The notes beneath the pieces were generated by a model. That model had not been told where the DNA came from, made no database searches, and saw only the letters and a program-made list of their open reading frames with translations. Shown here in pieces: positions 1 through 12,530 of a DNA stretch of 64,000 nt (position 1 is the stretch's first letter; every line of letters begins with the position of its first letter). The stretch comes from Lumbricus terrestris (Eukaryota; Annelida; Clitellata; Crassiclitellata; Lumbricidae), in the NCBI GenBank assembly GCA_949752735.1, contig OX457041.1, positions 30,152,400 to 30,216,399 on the forward strand, read 5' to 3'. Made by a program: the position numbers and the translations under genes.

Positions 1-365
<365 letters not shown>

Positions 366-1052
366 GTAGGTGTTGCTGCAGATCTCTCTGCTAGATGCAT
401 GCCAGGGGATAAATGCATCAACGCATGCCTCATAAACACTGCAGTGGTTAATGCTGCTGAGAATACTCTCATCAATTTATTCATTCCACACCAATTATAC
501 ATGACTGTATATATATATCTATCGGCCACACGAGAAATCTGCTTAGAAGCGTCGTTTTGCGGCTTAGGCAGAAAAAGCAGAATTGAAGCGCTGATAAAAA
601 TCAGTCTCCAAACAAAGGTCATCAAAGGTCAACGGACAGAACGACATCGATGCAAGTAAGAACGTCACACCATGCAGAACCCACTTCAGCTTCACGTGAG
701 GGCTGTCCATATGTTACGAACGCACGCACGGAGGGGAGGAGGCGTCGCGGGATTTAGGTGATTTGCACTCAGAGGAAAGGGGGGTCTCGGGGAAATGTAT
801 GCACACGAAATAATGGATGGGGGTTGTCGATGGCGGATTGTATAAGGAGAGCGATGGACAGAGAGGGATGGAGGAAACTGACGTCGTTGGCTTTGGTCTC
901 CGATCCGCAGCAATGAGGATGGTCAAGATGATGATGAAATTAGCCTAACATAATTATTATTAAATATAATAGGCTGAAATAAATAATAAATAAATAAATA
1001 AATAGCCTATATACAACTTTGTATTATTCTCTGGTCGTACTCGTCCGATGGC

Positions 1053-1410
1053 ATTTGATTGCATCATAATTTTTGATTGCATCATAATTTTTGATTGCAT
1101 CATAATTTTTGATTGCATTATAATTTTTGATTGCATTATAATTTTTGATTGCATTATAATTTTTGATTGCATCATAATTTTTGATTGCATTATAATTTTT
1201 GATTGCATTATAATTTTTGATTGCATTATAATTTTTGATTGCATTATAATTTTTGATTGCATTATAATTTTTGATTGCATTATAATTTTTGATTGCAGTA
1301 TAATTTTTGATTGCATTATAATTTTTGATTGCAGTATAATTTTTGATTGCATTATAATTTTTTATTGCGTTACAATTTTTTATTGCATCATATTTTTGAT
1401 AGCATTCTAA
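1053..1410. repeat. 18-bp minisatellite, about 20 copies
   Basis: Tandem unit TTTTTGATTGCATCATAA with a common TTATAA variant and a few GCAGTA variants. Because 18 is a multiple of three, both strands show long open frames with a six-residue period; these are by-products of the repeat. The last three or four units decay gradually. Confidence 0.95.
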
Positions 1411-2325
1411 TTATATTCTGTTGCGATTTTAGGTAGCAAAAGGTAAATTAATGTTTCATAGATGAATTTAGCAAAATAGCCTTCGTAAGGGGTAGAGAAG
1501 CTTATTTCTGCGTAGCCTACTCATGGGGAGGGGTCAACCAAAATGTATTGATAAGGGGATTCTAAACAACGATTTTTAGCGCACGTAAGATATGGATGGC
1601 CCTAACCGACTGGAATGTGATTCAGCATCCAATAGCTGCATGAGAATATATACAGTGACACGACGACGGGAGAAGAGGTGACTTCTGGCATCAATAATTT
1701 CGTACATAACATGGAGCAATTATATTACCTGAGATGTAAACCTTGCGCGGTGGTATGTTAATAGATGGACCGATTGTATATCAAGGAACAATTCACTGCA
1801 AACACCTCTGCGTATAGGACAATGCTCTGTAGCCTATAGTGTATAGTCCAAGTATAGTGTTCATGGTTTATGATACTTGACTCAATCAATAGCCTGCAAC
1901 TGAAACAGAAAAGCAGTTGATTAGAATCTTCTTGTGATCGATGGCGTAAAAGTTAGACGGTCCCTGTCTTCGTCTGAACACACAACTCACTCATAATGGA
2001 ACAGATTAGGATAAATGCGATTTTATGCCCCACTCCCCCTATGGACAGATGCCCACCGACAGGATAACTATTTAAATCATGTATATTTTGTGAGAAGAAC
2101 GGTCTCAACCTTTCTATAATCAATCAAATTCCTCCAATCAGTATTCGTCTCCACTTCTACAACCGACCAACCTTTCACTACACTGCACCTCGATATTGCA
2201 ATGTCTGCGACGATCGATCTCCCATCCACCCCTGCATGCACCTGAATGCCGCGAATAATTCACAGATTTTTCCACCAACATCGCCGCTCACCTATATATC
2301 GCCATCTTCTGCTCACCTCCAAATC
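1411..2325. other. Unassigned intergenic stretch
   Basis: Mixed-composition DNA with no recognisable exon, terminal inverted repeat or RNA gene on either strand. Confidence 0.5.
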
Positions 2326-2418
<93 letters not shown>

Positions 2419-2419
2419 T
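2326..2419. repeat. (AAT)n microsatellite
   Basis: About 31 uninterrupted AAT units; open frames across it encode poly-Asn or poly-Ile and are artefacts. Confidence 0.97.
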
Positions 2420-2643
2420 AAAGATTCAACGCCATAGCATTCAGGGGCACTTTCACACAACCAACCGGAGTCGAGGACGACCAGCCATACCAACAATAAT
2501 TGCATTATGTATTAGGCTTTGCATGCATCTGTGGGAATACAATTAGCACATTTTGCTAGTGTCTAGCCTAGTGCTCACCGTTAATCAGTTCCAGCCAGTT
2601 GATGTTGCTCTGTTGGTTTTGAAAATAAATGATGGTTTTTTCA

Positions 2644-2657
2644 TAATAAAAAAAAAA

Positions 2658-2688
<31 letters not shown>

Positions 2689-2733
2689 CATAAAAAAATA
2701 ATAATAATATAAAAAAATAATAATAATAATAAT
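2644..2733. repeat. A-rich / (AAT)n tract
   Basis: Poly-A followed by interrupted AAT repeats directly abutting the retroelement fragment that starts near 2734. A second AAT tract lies at its 3' end, so the fragment sits between two similar repeats. Confidence 0.85.
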
Positions 2734-3333
2734 CGTCCCGGCCTTAAGCTTTGTGCGCCACACCAATGCCAGTGTGGTGAAACAGTTGATCCAGGAGGAC
2801 ACCATGGGCTGGTATGTAAACTGTCAAGTGGTCGTGCAACTCGACACTCTGCAATCAATGATATAGTATGGAGAGCTATGCTAAAGGCAGAGATTCCCAG
2901 TTCAAAGGAACCATCTGGGCTTCTTCGCAGCGATGGAAAGCGACCAGATGGGGCCACGGTGGTTCCATGGGCAGCAGGAAAATACATTACCTGGGATGTG
3001 ACCAATGTCCATACTTGTGCTGCATCATATCTCCATCGGACTTCGACAATGGCCGGGGGAGCGGCTGAGATGGCCGCTGTTCGTAAACAGGCAAAATACT
3101 CGGGCCTCCCTTCATCGCACACATTTGTGCCCATTGCCGTTGAGTCACTGGGACCAATCAATCGGTCAGGACTTGATTTTATCCCCGAGGTGGGCCACCG
3201 TATAACAGCAATTTCCGGTGACCCACTCGAGACAAACCACCTTTTCCAGCGCGTTTCCATTTGCACCCAACGTTTTAATGCCGTGGCCTTCAGAGGCACA
3301 TTTGTGGACTTCAATGGGGACGAGGTTCGGTAG
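2734..3333 (+). pseudogene. 5'-truncated retroelement tail: CCHC-like finger plus restriction-like (PD-D/ExK-type) endonuclease domain
   Basis: A continuous 200-codon frame ends at 3331-3333. Its first 25 codons hold a Cys-x-Cys-Gly, His-His-Gly-Leu, Cys cluster resembling the CCHC finger that precedes the endonuclease of R2-type LINEs. Next come an Arg-His/Asn-Asp block, the motif DGKRPDG, a Pro-Trp, and WDVT about 16 residues later; RPD...D-x-T fits a restriction-like nuclease core. A conserved-looking KYxxL and a C-terminal QRFNAVAF-type block follow. No reverse transcriptase precedes it: the copy begins abruptly after an AAT tract, as in 5'-truncated retroposons, and ends in an A/AAT/ACT-rich tail. 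The domain class is inferred from motif order; a nuclease of another mobile-element family is the main alternative. There is no frameshift within the fragment, so it is fairly young. Confidence 0.6.
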
Positions 3334-3389
3334 TTCCAGAATTTTAATCTTAGGATAGCTTTTAAAAACCTGAGGGATCATTATGTACC

Positions 3390-3455
3390 TCGGGTAAAAA
3401 AAAAAATAATAATAATACTACTACTACTACTACTACTAATAATAATAATAAATAT
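3390..3455. repeat. A/AAT/ACT microsatellite, likely retroposon 3' tail
   Basis: Poly-A, then AAT, ACT and AAT units about 60 bases after the stop codon of the preceding fragment; the position fits a microsatellite-type LINE tail. Confidence 0.7.
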
Positions 3456-3556
3456 CTCACCGCTTCCAGAAATCATCCATCCTAATTAATCCACTCCTCC
3501 ATCTTCCAATCTATTTCCTCTTATTAAAAAGCCCGCCGACGGGTATCTCTCTGTCG

Positions 3557-4399
3557 CAGGGGTTCTCAAACTGTGGTACGCGTGCCCCCAGGGGTACGCC
3601 AGGCGCCGGTAAGGGGTACGCGAAAATTTCCAGAAATATAAATTTTCTTTGAGTTTATGGACTTTGTGTCCATCTCTCTTTGATTAGCAGTGATTTTTCA
3701 CGTTGCAACATATAACAGCATCGTCATTTCTTTCTTTCTCAACATATAATTAGACTCACATACAATGCAGTGCATGCAGCATATTTAAGTTTAGGTCTAT
3801 TACAGTAATTTTGAAACAAATAGGCCTAATGTATAAATGGTTGAAAGTACCAAAGCCAGAATTATCTCGGACTATACAATTATGGAGCTAAAACAGCAGA
3901 GAGTTGAATTGGCCAAATGATTAATTTCTGGTCGAGCTTTAAATTTTGTGATTCCTTTCAGCACGTCATATCTGGGTGAAACTGTTAACTATTCTTGCTA
4001 TCAAAAACAAACATGTGGTAAATTTGCGTTTGAAATTGACAAATATTAAACCAGATAGACTCCTATTATAAATCCATGCTGCATTGCTAGTCTGAAAAAG
4101 CCTGTGCACAACATTATAGGTTGGCTCGGTTCCTCTTTTTTGCAGGGGTTATAGAACAATTTTTCATTTTGAAATTGCTGATAAGATTGTATTATTCAAA
4201 ACTAGATTTTTCTCCCTGTATAGTCGCTTAGGCCTAGACTCTAATAAACGATGTCGCCAATGATTAAATGGACTTTTAGTTGTCACTGCCAGAGGACATC
4301 GCAATGGCATTTTTTTCTTATCTGACTTTGCTGGGGGGTACGCCATCATTCGATATTTTTGCTTGGGGGTACAATGAAAATAAAGTTTGAGAACCCCTG
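3557..4399. mobile_element. hAT DNA transposon (non-autonomous, 843 bp)
   Basis: Ends are the 16-base terminal inverted repeat CAGGGGTTCTCAAACT and its complement, typical of the Charlie-like hAT group. A perfect 8-bp target duplication CTCTGTCG flanks it at 3549-3556 and 4400-4407. Both ends carry several GGGGTACGC-like subterminal motifs. No transposase frame is visible, so it needs enzyme in trans. Confidence 0.95.
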
Positions 4400-4473
4400 C
4401 TCTGTCGGATCTTTTGGAAAATGGCTTTAGTTAACTCTCTTGTCAAACCTCTTAACAACCCCTCTGACACGAT

Positions 4474-4506
<33 letters not shown>
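4474..4506. repeat. (CAG)n microsatellite
   Basis: About eleven CAG units in non-coding sequence just right of the hAT element; no flanking exon signals. Confidence 0.9.
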
Positions 4507-5143
4507 CTCATCATTAGCTAGTGACTTGCGTTTACCTTGAGATATTTCGCTTTTTACGATTTGGAAGTTTACGATAACTATACAGTATATTCCTATTGTT
4601 ATTAGAGACGCTGGTGGAGTATTCGGTCGGTCGGTCGGATTCAGCTGCAGGCGGCAATCGGAGTGTAGGCCAATAGCATCAATTTGTCTCTGTCATTAAT
4701 AACTCTGTGTTAATCTAAATCACCTGCTAGTCTCTGAATCAGTTTGGATTGGACAATCGCAACAATACATGAGCACAGAATCGGAGTTAGGCATATCATG
4801 TATTGCAGGCCGTCTGCTGTTAGTAATTAAGTTTTATGTTTTCTGAGATTTGTGCTCTTGTGATTTGTTTAGATTGCATACCTGTAAACTGTTACCGGTT
4901 GAGGTCTGTCAACGAAATTGTTCAATAAAGGAAATGATTATCTCCCAGCATGATTAAACTGCCCGTGAGATGGTAGTCTACTCTGCCGATTCCATTCGTT
5001 GTTCAGAAACGAGCCCAGAAGCGTCTGCAGAATGTTTACAGACAGACTCGAGCTGTCAATTCGAATCTAAAGGGTATCCCACCTTCTTTATTCATATGCT
5101 CTGCAGCTCTGCTCTGCTCTGCTATTATACTTAACTGATGTGT
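4507..5143. other. Unassigned intergenic stretch
   Basis: No recognisable gene or terminal repeat; a short (CGGT)n run occurs near 4625 and a (CTCTG)n run near 5100. Confidence 0.5.
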
Positions 5144-5151
5144 GGTTTAAA

Positions 5152-5495
5152 CAGGGCCGTAGCAACAAAGAACGTGGCCCCCTCCGAACATAATAATTAT
5201 GTCCGGGCAGCGGGGCCCCTACAATGCAGAAACTGGAAAAAGTATTTACTTTATACAATAGGCCTAAGCAGGGCTCATATACATGTATATTATGTATACA
5301 TAGGCCTGCAGTATGCGTGTACTCCGTATTACTTCACGACATTGTCAGTAAAACCAATATGGATCTTGCAATAGCATCAATAAATGTCACTTACTTAATT
5401 AGTTATACCTTACATATTTTACACATTTATGGGCCCCCTTCCTTGCGGGGGCCCCCTTCGGTCGGAGGGTACGGAGGGCGGTCGCTACGCCTCTG
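5152..5495. mobile_element. hAT-type MITE (344 bp)
   Basis: Begins CAGGGCCGTAGC and ends GCTACGCCTCTG, an imperfect terminal inverted repeat. The perfect 8-bp duplication GGTTTAAA lies at 5144-5151 and 5496-5503. GC-rich subterminal GGGGCCCC blocks sit inside both ends. No protein is encoded. Confidence 0.93.
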
Positions 5496-6388
5496 GGTTT
5501 AAACCCCCACCCTCAAAAGGCAATAGTACAATCAAATTGGCCACTCAAGAGTGTGCTGTAGGCTATAATTATGTTATTACATCGTTATTGTCATATAGAT
5601 GTCCTTTAGCCATGCAGATTCACATTTTACTAAGATCATTGCGTTTCGTCGATTATGTCTTCATGTGTTAATTCAGAGATGGAACAACTTTAGCCGAAAT
5701 ATATCATTCTGAATTAAACTAAAAAATATTAACGCTTCAATTGAGGTCATTGATTCAAAGACAACAAGACGGATTATTGAGTCAAGTTCAGTCAACAAAT
5801 GGCTATCTAACCTGGAATAAGAAACCGTAACGTATTAGGTCTAAGCAGAATGCGTTGAATTATCAGCTTCTTGCACAGCAAATTCAACATCAGATGCTTA
5901 GTCTGGATAAAATCTAGGTAATAAAGTATCTGCTTCTGAATCTGAAGTATTTGACGAAAGAAGAGGAACGGCTGAAGTCCAAGACAGAGAAACTGAAAGA
6001 AGAAGCGATCTGTTTTCGTTGCGTCATCTTGCGACAGAGATACGTCATCGTCGTGACATCATCATCATGATCATTGATCTGTGGTCGATGGATGATTAGA
6101 GGAGGGTGTTGTTGTTGATGACGTTCAATATCTCTTCCGGCCACTCTATCGATATCTCTGGGCTGTCCATCGATCTGTACTTAGCGAAATTGCTGCGACA
6201 TGTGTCGTATTTGAATAGAATGCGACAACGAAGGCGCGACCCCTCGTTCGCCGACTGCTGCTGCCTGCTTCGACCGCCGCCTCCGCCGCCCCCCGATGGG
6301 CCCCCGCTGCCTCCTCCTCCTCGGCTCATCTCCTGCCTTAGCGTCGACATGAGGCGACCAAGGCGAGGTGTCCAGCACCGATACTCAC

Positions 6389-6704
6389 GCAACCCGTTCT
6401 CCAGGATCTGGAAGTGGACAGCAGTGAGATGGGAGACGGTCGATTCATTGCAGAAGCCGAGTCGGTCGGTCGGTGAGTTCAGCAGCAGCAGCGGGCGACG
6501 GACGGTGGACTCCTCCTCCTCCGCCTCCTCCTGGTCGCCAGGTCCCCCTCTGCCTCCCGCTGTCAATGACGACAATCGGTTGACGATGGCCTCAGATGAT
6601 GAAGATGATGATGAAGATGGAGATCCCGCATCGATGAACTCATCGCCAATCGGATGCAATGTCTCCTCCTCCTGTTCCGCAATCGCTCTTCCTTCGTATG
6701 TCGC
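6389..6704 (-). CDS. Probable second coding exon of a secreted or membrane protein (function unknown)
   Basis: On the minus strand a pyrimidine/G tract ending in TTTAG precedes base 6704, and a GTGAGT donor follows base 6389, giving a 316-nt exon. Read in phase 0 from the signal-peptide exon at 14770-14850, it stays open throughout. The translation is acidic near its start (EQEEE), then has a Ser run, a second acidic run, an Arg-Arg and the segment FCNESTVSHLTAVHFQILEN, whose Asn-Glu-Ser is a possible N-glycosylation site. If the donor is not used the same frame runs on to a stop at 6096-6098, adding a Gly-rich linker and three more cysteines (one in CW, two in a C-x8-C). I do not recognise the family. 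The opposite strand is also open here but lacks splice support. Confidence 0.45.
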
Positions 6705-6814
6705 CTAAACCAACAAACGAAGCATATAACAACCTATAATAGACACAATCGTATCGTACTGACCGAATAAAATTACATAACAAAGGTTACAGCTAAGAAG
6801 ATCAAATAGATCTA

Positions 6815-8219
6815 CAGGGTGGCTCAAAAAAAAATGTACCACCACGGAAAATGCGATATCTTCGCAGCCGATTGAACTTTTTCTGCAAAAATTTCCCAAT
6901 TTGTAGGGGAATGAATTTCCAACAATCCCTGAAAGTTTAATTTGAAACTTTTCATGTTTGCAAAAGTTATAGCTGTTCAAACTTAAAATTTCGTTTTTTC
7001 AATTTTCCGCGGAAAATGAACGTCGCTTGTAGATTTCCATGTCAAATGATATCACTTTTCACTACAACCTCAGAATTCCGTTTTGCATTTTATTGTAAGG
7101 TATAATGAGAGTGTCCACTCCCTGCCTTAACACAAGCTCAAATTCTTTTTGTGAAGCTCAGTATGGCCTTGTTGATCGGGTCCTGCGGCAACTGATCCCA
7201 CATTGGCAGCAAGACTCCCTTCAGCTAGCAGATGTTCTCCAACTTGGGATGAAATGTCTTGCAGCGTTCCAGCATACATGTAGCTCCCCAGACGTGATAA
7301 GCAAGAGGGATAAGGTCTGGCGAGTTTGTTAGTCATCTTTGCCGTACATTTTCTTCAGTTGATGGCAATAAGGTAGCGCCATCATAATCAACCTTGCCGT
7401 GCAAGCAAGCAGGCACACCGTCCTGCTGGAAAATAAAACCAGATGTTACAGCATACCTGGTCTTCAATGAGTCTGGGTAAGAGAGTTCAACGATGATTTT
7501 GACATCTAACCAACTGAATGGGATTAAATGCAGTCTTTTCTTGCAACCGTAACACACGCCAGCATATCTGATGTCGAAACCATGATGTGCTCTGCACTTG
7601 ACCGTTTCGATTACCAAGCGAATGTGGTGAAAATCGCGCTTTTTTCTGTCAGACCAAACGACCACTTCCTGCCTCTCTACCGACATCTGATCTTCGTTAC
7701 ATAAAGACGTTTACAGATAGCCTTCAATGTGTTCAGGCTCCACTTTTCACTAGGTATTGTGCTATGATTACGCGATGTCCCAGTCTCTGTTCACGCAACG
7801 CTCGAGTTCCCACTTTATCTTCCACAGAAACTTTGCCCATGACGTTCAGTAATGGATTTACGAATTGATACCTTAATCTGTAAAATATCACCAAATACCA
7901 ACAGTTTGCTTCATAATCAGCTTCTTTACAGCTCAATAGTGAGGTCGTATGACATCATCATCAATTTGATTGCTGTAATTTGACAAAAATCTTAATGAAA
8001 TCACATGTATTGGAGCATGATTCTCCGGATAATTGTAAAAACGAAATTTTAAGTTTGAACATCTGTAACTTTTGCAAACATAACAAGTTTCAAATGAAAC
8101 TTTCAGGGATTGTTGCATATTCATTCCCCTTCAAATTGTGAAATATTCGCAGAAAAAGCTCAATCGGCTGCGAAGATATCGCATTTTTCCCGGTGGTACA
8201 TTTTTTTTGAGCCACCCTG
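6815..8219 (-). mobile_element. Mariner/Tc1-like transposon, decayed full-length copy
   Basis: Terminal inverted repeats start CAGGGTGGCTCAAAAAA and are near-perfect for about 29 bases; TA duplications lie at 6813-6814 and 8220-8221. The 1405-bp length suits a once-autonomous mariner. On the minus strand, fragments of a transposase survive at 7333-7686: a WSD motif (first catalytic Asp region) and FIFQQDG (second catalytic Asp block). The usual His after that block is lost and the downstream catalytic region is unreadable. Helix-turn-helix remnants are near 7735-7900. Stops and frame breaks make it inactive. A sister copy is at 36344-37742. Confidence 0.93.
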
Positions 8220-8239
8220 TATATGTGTATAACTACATG

Positions 8240-8460
8240 TACTAATAGGTCTTGAAGTTGGTGAGTGTCTCCGTCGAAATTGTCTCGTAACTCAGCTCGT
8301 TCCAGACCTTTACTACACTGCTGCTGAAAATTTTTTGCTTGACAGCGCCTTCTGAATGCCTGAAGATCTTAGATCTTGTTCCTGGACCTCTGGTGTTTCT
8401 CTTCCGTCAGCCATGTCAACTGGAAATAGCTTGAGAATCGCGTTACTTCTTTGTTAGTCA
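8240..8460 (-). pseudogene. LINE remnant (C-terminal tail of a CR1/jockey-group ORF2)
   Basis: Minus-strand translation gives VVKVWNELSYETISTETLT, the conserved 'VxVWNxLP' tail found near the C-terminus of many CR1/jockey-group LINE proteins. Frameshifts surround it and no reverse transcriptase motifs are nearby. Confidence 0.45.
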
Positions 8461-9660
8461 TCAGCTTGTAGCCTATAATAAATTATTATGTCTCTATTAA
8501 ATCTTCTATATATGCATCTTTTTTCTCCTGTGCTGTCGATCCACATTTCACCAATCTCTCTTCATAATGTTAATGTCACAAATCCTATATGATCATCTTT
8601 CTTGCTCTCAGCTGCACTTTTATATATCACATCTTTTCTTATCTTTTGTGTTGTATAGGCCTACGGACTCCACACTTGAACACAGTACCCTATAAGACTC
8701 ATGACGTCTGACTATAGTCGCTTAGATCTATAGGTTCAGGAAGATCTTTCCCCTTGCTGATCGCCGTTCTTCTAATACTATTGTGTCCGGCTTCTTTGCT
8801 TCGGTCGCTGCCTCTCTGCAGCACTGCATGCATGTGTTTTAATCACTCTTAATGTTTTTGCTCTTTGGTGTATTCTGACTTTCAGATCTGTCTCATCCTT
8901 CGTTGTTCTTAACTTCCTGTCTCAATTTCGCAATCAAAACCGCTGTTCTTTGAAACAATTCCTTCGTCTATAATCTATAAATATGTATATATATATAAAA
9001 TTGATACAGTACGGTATTACAAACAGCAGTGGCCCACCCAAGATCAATCTCTATAACGTACTCCACTGATGACGTTAATCCATTTGCAGTTTCTTCCCCT
9101 TATTTGTACTTTCTGGATTGACTGACTGGCTCACTGACTGACTGATTGATTGATTGATTGATTGATTGCCTGCATGGTTGGCTAATTGACTGAAAGAATT
9201 GATTGATTTATTTATTATTTGAATTTGTCTAATTATCACTAATTGTTCTAATCGGTTATTTCACAGGTTGGCTGAACGCGGTTCTCAAGATGAATTAAAA
9301 GAATCCTAAAAATAGAGACTGCAGGAGGAGCAAAGAAATAAAATGCATAGAATAAGCAATCAATCAGTCGGTGCAAAAAGTTGCCTTTTTTCGAATAAAA
9401 CAACTGTGAAAAACCTATGGAGACTTTTCAGATAGACCTAACAAAATACTGTTTTTCTAGAACCTCTTGTCAGCATGAGTTCATTGCAGAGGAAAAGAAC
9501 TGGACTTGAAGAGGGAGCGACTGAAACTGCAGTAGGCCTAATACCCGATCCTGAAGTGATGCTCTGCTACCTAAGGTCGAGTTTTATGCTAAAGCAAGTA
9601 TACTTGTACATGTGAAAAGCGGACAGACCGCCAACTGCATCAAAGCAGACATTAACTCCT
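8461..9660. other. Unassigned stretch with a (GATT)n run
   Basis: No gene or terminal repeat recognised. A GACT/GATT microsatellite spans about 9117-9170. Confidence 0.5.
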
Positions 9661-9728
9661 GAGAGGAAAGGCACTGCATGCAGTATGCAGTAGCAGTAGA
9701 AGTAGCAGCAGCAGTAGCATCAGGAGAA

Positions 9729-9826
9729 GCAGCAGGAGGGGCAGCAGGAGGGGCAGCAGGAGGGGCAGCAGGAGGGGCAGCAGGAGGGGCAGCAGGAGGG
9801 GCAGCAGGAGGGGCAGCAGGAGGACA
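9729..9826. repeat. 12-bp minisatellite (AGGAGGGGCAGC), about 8 copies
   Basis: Near-perfect tandem 12-mers; encodes apparent Gly-Ala, Ala-Pro or Leu-Pro repeats on either strand, without flanking gene structure. Confidence 0.93.
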
Positions 9827-9835
9827 GCAGGGCAT

Positions 9836-11240
9836 TGTGTGTCTGGCACACGTTTTGTGATTTCAACGGAAGTATAGTCTGGTGATGTATTGCCCCTATA
9901 GGTGGCGTATGTGTATACGGTCTGAATCAGACTGAGTCGACCAGATCGTCTCCAATGATCAATCGAGGAGGAGTCTGGCATGAGATGGGGGGTCTGGCAT
10001 GAGATGGGGGGGGGCATCAGTCGATGCATATAGATCGAATTAGATCGTACAATATTAATGAACTGATCGGACGTCGATGGCGTCACGTGGTCTCCTCTAC
10101 AACACAGGATCAATCGCGAGAGCAAGAGAGACAAACAGACACAGACATACTGACGCGCACACACAGACACGGACAGAGAGAAGGAGAGAGAGAAACCGAT
10201 AAATGTACGGCTGCCGCCATATTGGTACACAGGTAGACTGTGACCCCCCACTTCAGTGGCTAATGCGTTCTCCCTCACAGACGCATCAATGATTCCATTT
10301 GCATATTTTCCATTTCCACTTTTCTGACGCAGTCTTCCAATGCATGCACTTTGCGAACGTACTTTGTTGACGTATGACGTCAACACTCACTTCCTTAGCA
10401 CTCCCTAATCAATGGCCAGTAATCAATAGCTAACAAAAGGTCCTGCCAAAGCATGTCTATACTTGCAATTCTTACGGCTGGAAACTCTAAGCACAAGTGA
10501 AGCCAGTGCGTCAATAAGCTGACGTTTCTACTTTCTAATAAGAAAGGGAAAACAATATAATCCAGCCTTTATCCAGACGTTGACTTAAACTTGTGAAGAA
10601 ATTAGATGAGACTGTCAGACGATCAGAGGCTGTGACCAGCTCTGATACCTGTAGGCTAGGCCTAATCATTAGCGTTTTGGGTTACTTGCCAGTGTACAAT
10701 ATTGACCAATAAACCAATTTTCGTTTATTCACTACAGATAAAGCTTTTACATTGATCATTCAGAATTTCAGATAACAGTTATTCGCCTCGTGTGGGAAAA
10801 GCTGAGGTGCGATATCATTCTACAATGTATATTAATTATTATTATGCCAGAAAATGTTTTTGTATAAAACTCTTGCCATAAAGTTGCTGTTATCTTTCTC
10901 GAAGAGAGAAACCACGGGAGCTGAGGACGGGGTGCGTCGCCGTTATAAGAGCGGAAGGACGGAGAAAATAGTTTATATAATAGTATATGTTTATGATATA
11001 TATATATATATGTTTATGATATATATATTTATATATATATGTTTATGATGTTTATTTAAACGGCTTGCAGCACTTTAATCAGAAAGCTTTTACGCTTCCC
11101 TCTCAGTGTATGCACGGTTACCGCACTCTGGCGCCTGAGAATGTCTGAAATGTCTGCGCCTCTTCGTCCTTCCTTCCCAACATCTGCTCTATCCGACCCA
11201 TTCAATCACAGACAGCTTAGATGCACATTTCCACCCCCAC
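9836..11240. other. Unassigned stretch
   Basis: No exon or RNA gene recognised. Contains a GA/CA-rich run near 10120-10195 and an AT-rich tract with repeated TTTATGATATATATA at 10985-11050. Confidence 0.5.
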
Positions 11241-11244
11241 TCTC

Positions 11245-12530
11245 TCTTCTCTCTGAAATCTATTCTGCTGTCGACAGGTCTGAACTCTCACTCCTTGCTC
11301 TTTATGATGTTTCTGCAGCTTTTGATATGGTTGACCACAACATTCTTCTCCAGCGTCTTGAGACTTCCTATGGATTACAGGGACTGCCCCTCTGCTGGTT
11401 CCGTTCATATTTGTCTGACCGTACCCACATGATTATCTCGGGTGAATCCAGAACCAAATGGATTCATGTTAAGCTGGGAGTTCCCCAAGGCTCTGTCTTG
11501 GGTCCTCTGCTCTTTATTCTATATACGGCCGACATCCCCTCTCTTTTCCCACTCTCTGGAACAGCCGGTCATCTCTTTGCAGATGATGTGCAAGCATATG
11601 TCCATGGGTCTCCTTCATCCCAGCTACTTTTAGTTGAACGCATCCAGTCTCTCTCACATTCCCTACACTCCTGGATGTCATCAAATCGTCTCTCTCTTAA
11701 TGCCTCCAAAACACAGTTTATTTGGTTCGGCACACCTCAGCAGCTTTTGAAAATTGATTTTGTTCTCCTCTCTGAACTATTTCCTCACTATACCTTTTCC
11801 TCAACTGTTCGTGATCTGGGCGTTACTCTAGATAGTTCCCTTTCATTTAAAGACCATATATCTAATCTTACACGATCCTCATATTTTCATTTAAGGCGTC
11901 TAAGGGCAGTTCGGCGTTCTGTTTCGCTTTCTGTTTTTACCACTTTGGTCCATGCTTTCATTTGCTCCAGAATTGACTACTGTAATTCTCTTCTAATTGG
12001 TCTTCCCAAGGTTCGACTCTCACCTTTGCAGTCGGTCCTTAATGCGGCCGCCAGATTAATTGCACGCCTTCCACGCTACTCTCATATCTCTACTTTTATG
12101 TTTGAGCAGCTCCATTGGCTTCCTCTAACTGCGCGCATTAAGTTCAAAATTCTCATTTTGGTCTCTAAAGCACAACGGGGTCTTGCTCCAAAATATCTAA
12201 CCAATATGGAATTCGCAGGCCAGTTTCAGCCTCCTCACATCGTCCACTCCGCTCTTTAAACAGATTTGAACTTCTAGTACCTCCTACTAGAACGGCTATG
12301 GCTCAGTCCCGTTCCTTTACATCAATTGGCCCCTCTCTTTGGAATACGCTCTCTCCTTCTATTCGATCTCAACTTCTGACAGGTAATCCCTCCTCCTCAT
12401 TTTCTTTTCTTAAAACCTATTTTTTCTCTCGTGGCCTTGCGCACTGGGAGCGCCTCTGAACGGTTCACCCTAGTAGAGGCGCTTTATAAATGTTTTTATA
12501 CAATACAATACAATACAATACACTTCTTTG
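11245..12530 (+). mobile_element. LINE (CR1/L2 group), 5'-truncated, reverse transcriptase pseudogene
   Basis: Reverse transcriptase blocks appear in order: DVSAAFDMVDHNILL (catalytic Asp), a VPQGSVLGPLLFILY block, and FADD (catalytic Asp pair). The C-terminal part has IDYCNSLL and LHWLP. The frame is open to 12259, where a frameshift near 12225 separates the last segment (SIGPSLWN...) that continues in another frame to about 12458. A 3' stem-loop at 12446-12497 (GGGAGCGCCTCTG paired with AGAGGCGC) and a tail of five ACAAT units at 12503-12530 follow. The 5' end is missing: the endonuclease and early reverse transcriptase are absent and recognisable homology starts near 11245. Confidence 0.92.

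Noticed and set aside
1048..1410. Open frames of 120-130 codons on both strands
   Set aside because: Generated by the 18-bp tandem repeat; six-residue periodicity and no gene signals.
2236..2505. Frames with poly-Asn or poly-Ile
   Set aside because: Translation of the (AAT)n microsatellite.
4474..4506. Poly-Gln coding repeat
   Set aside because: Flanks have stops in all frames and no exon signals.
6106..6708. 200-codon plus-strand frame opposite the proposed secreted-protein exon
   Set aside because: Rich in Pro/Arg/Ser low complexity and without splice or signal-peptide support; the minus strand has phase-matched splice sites.
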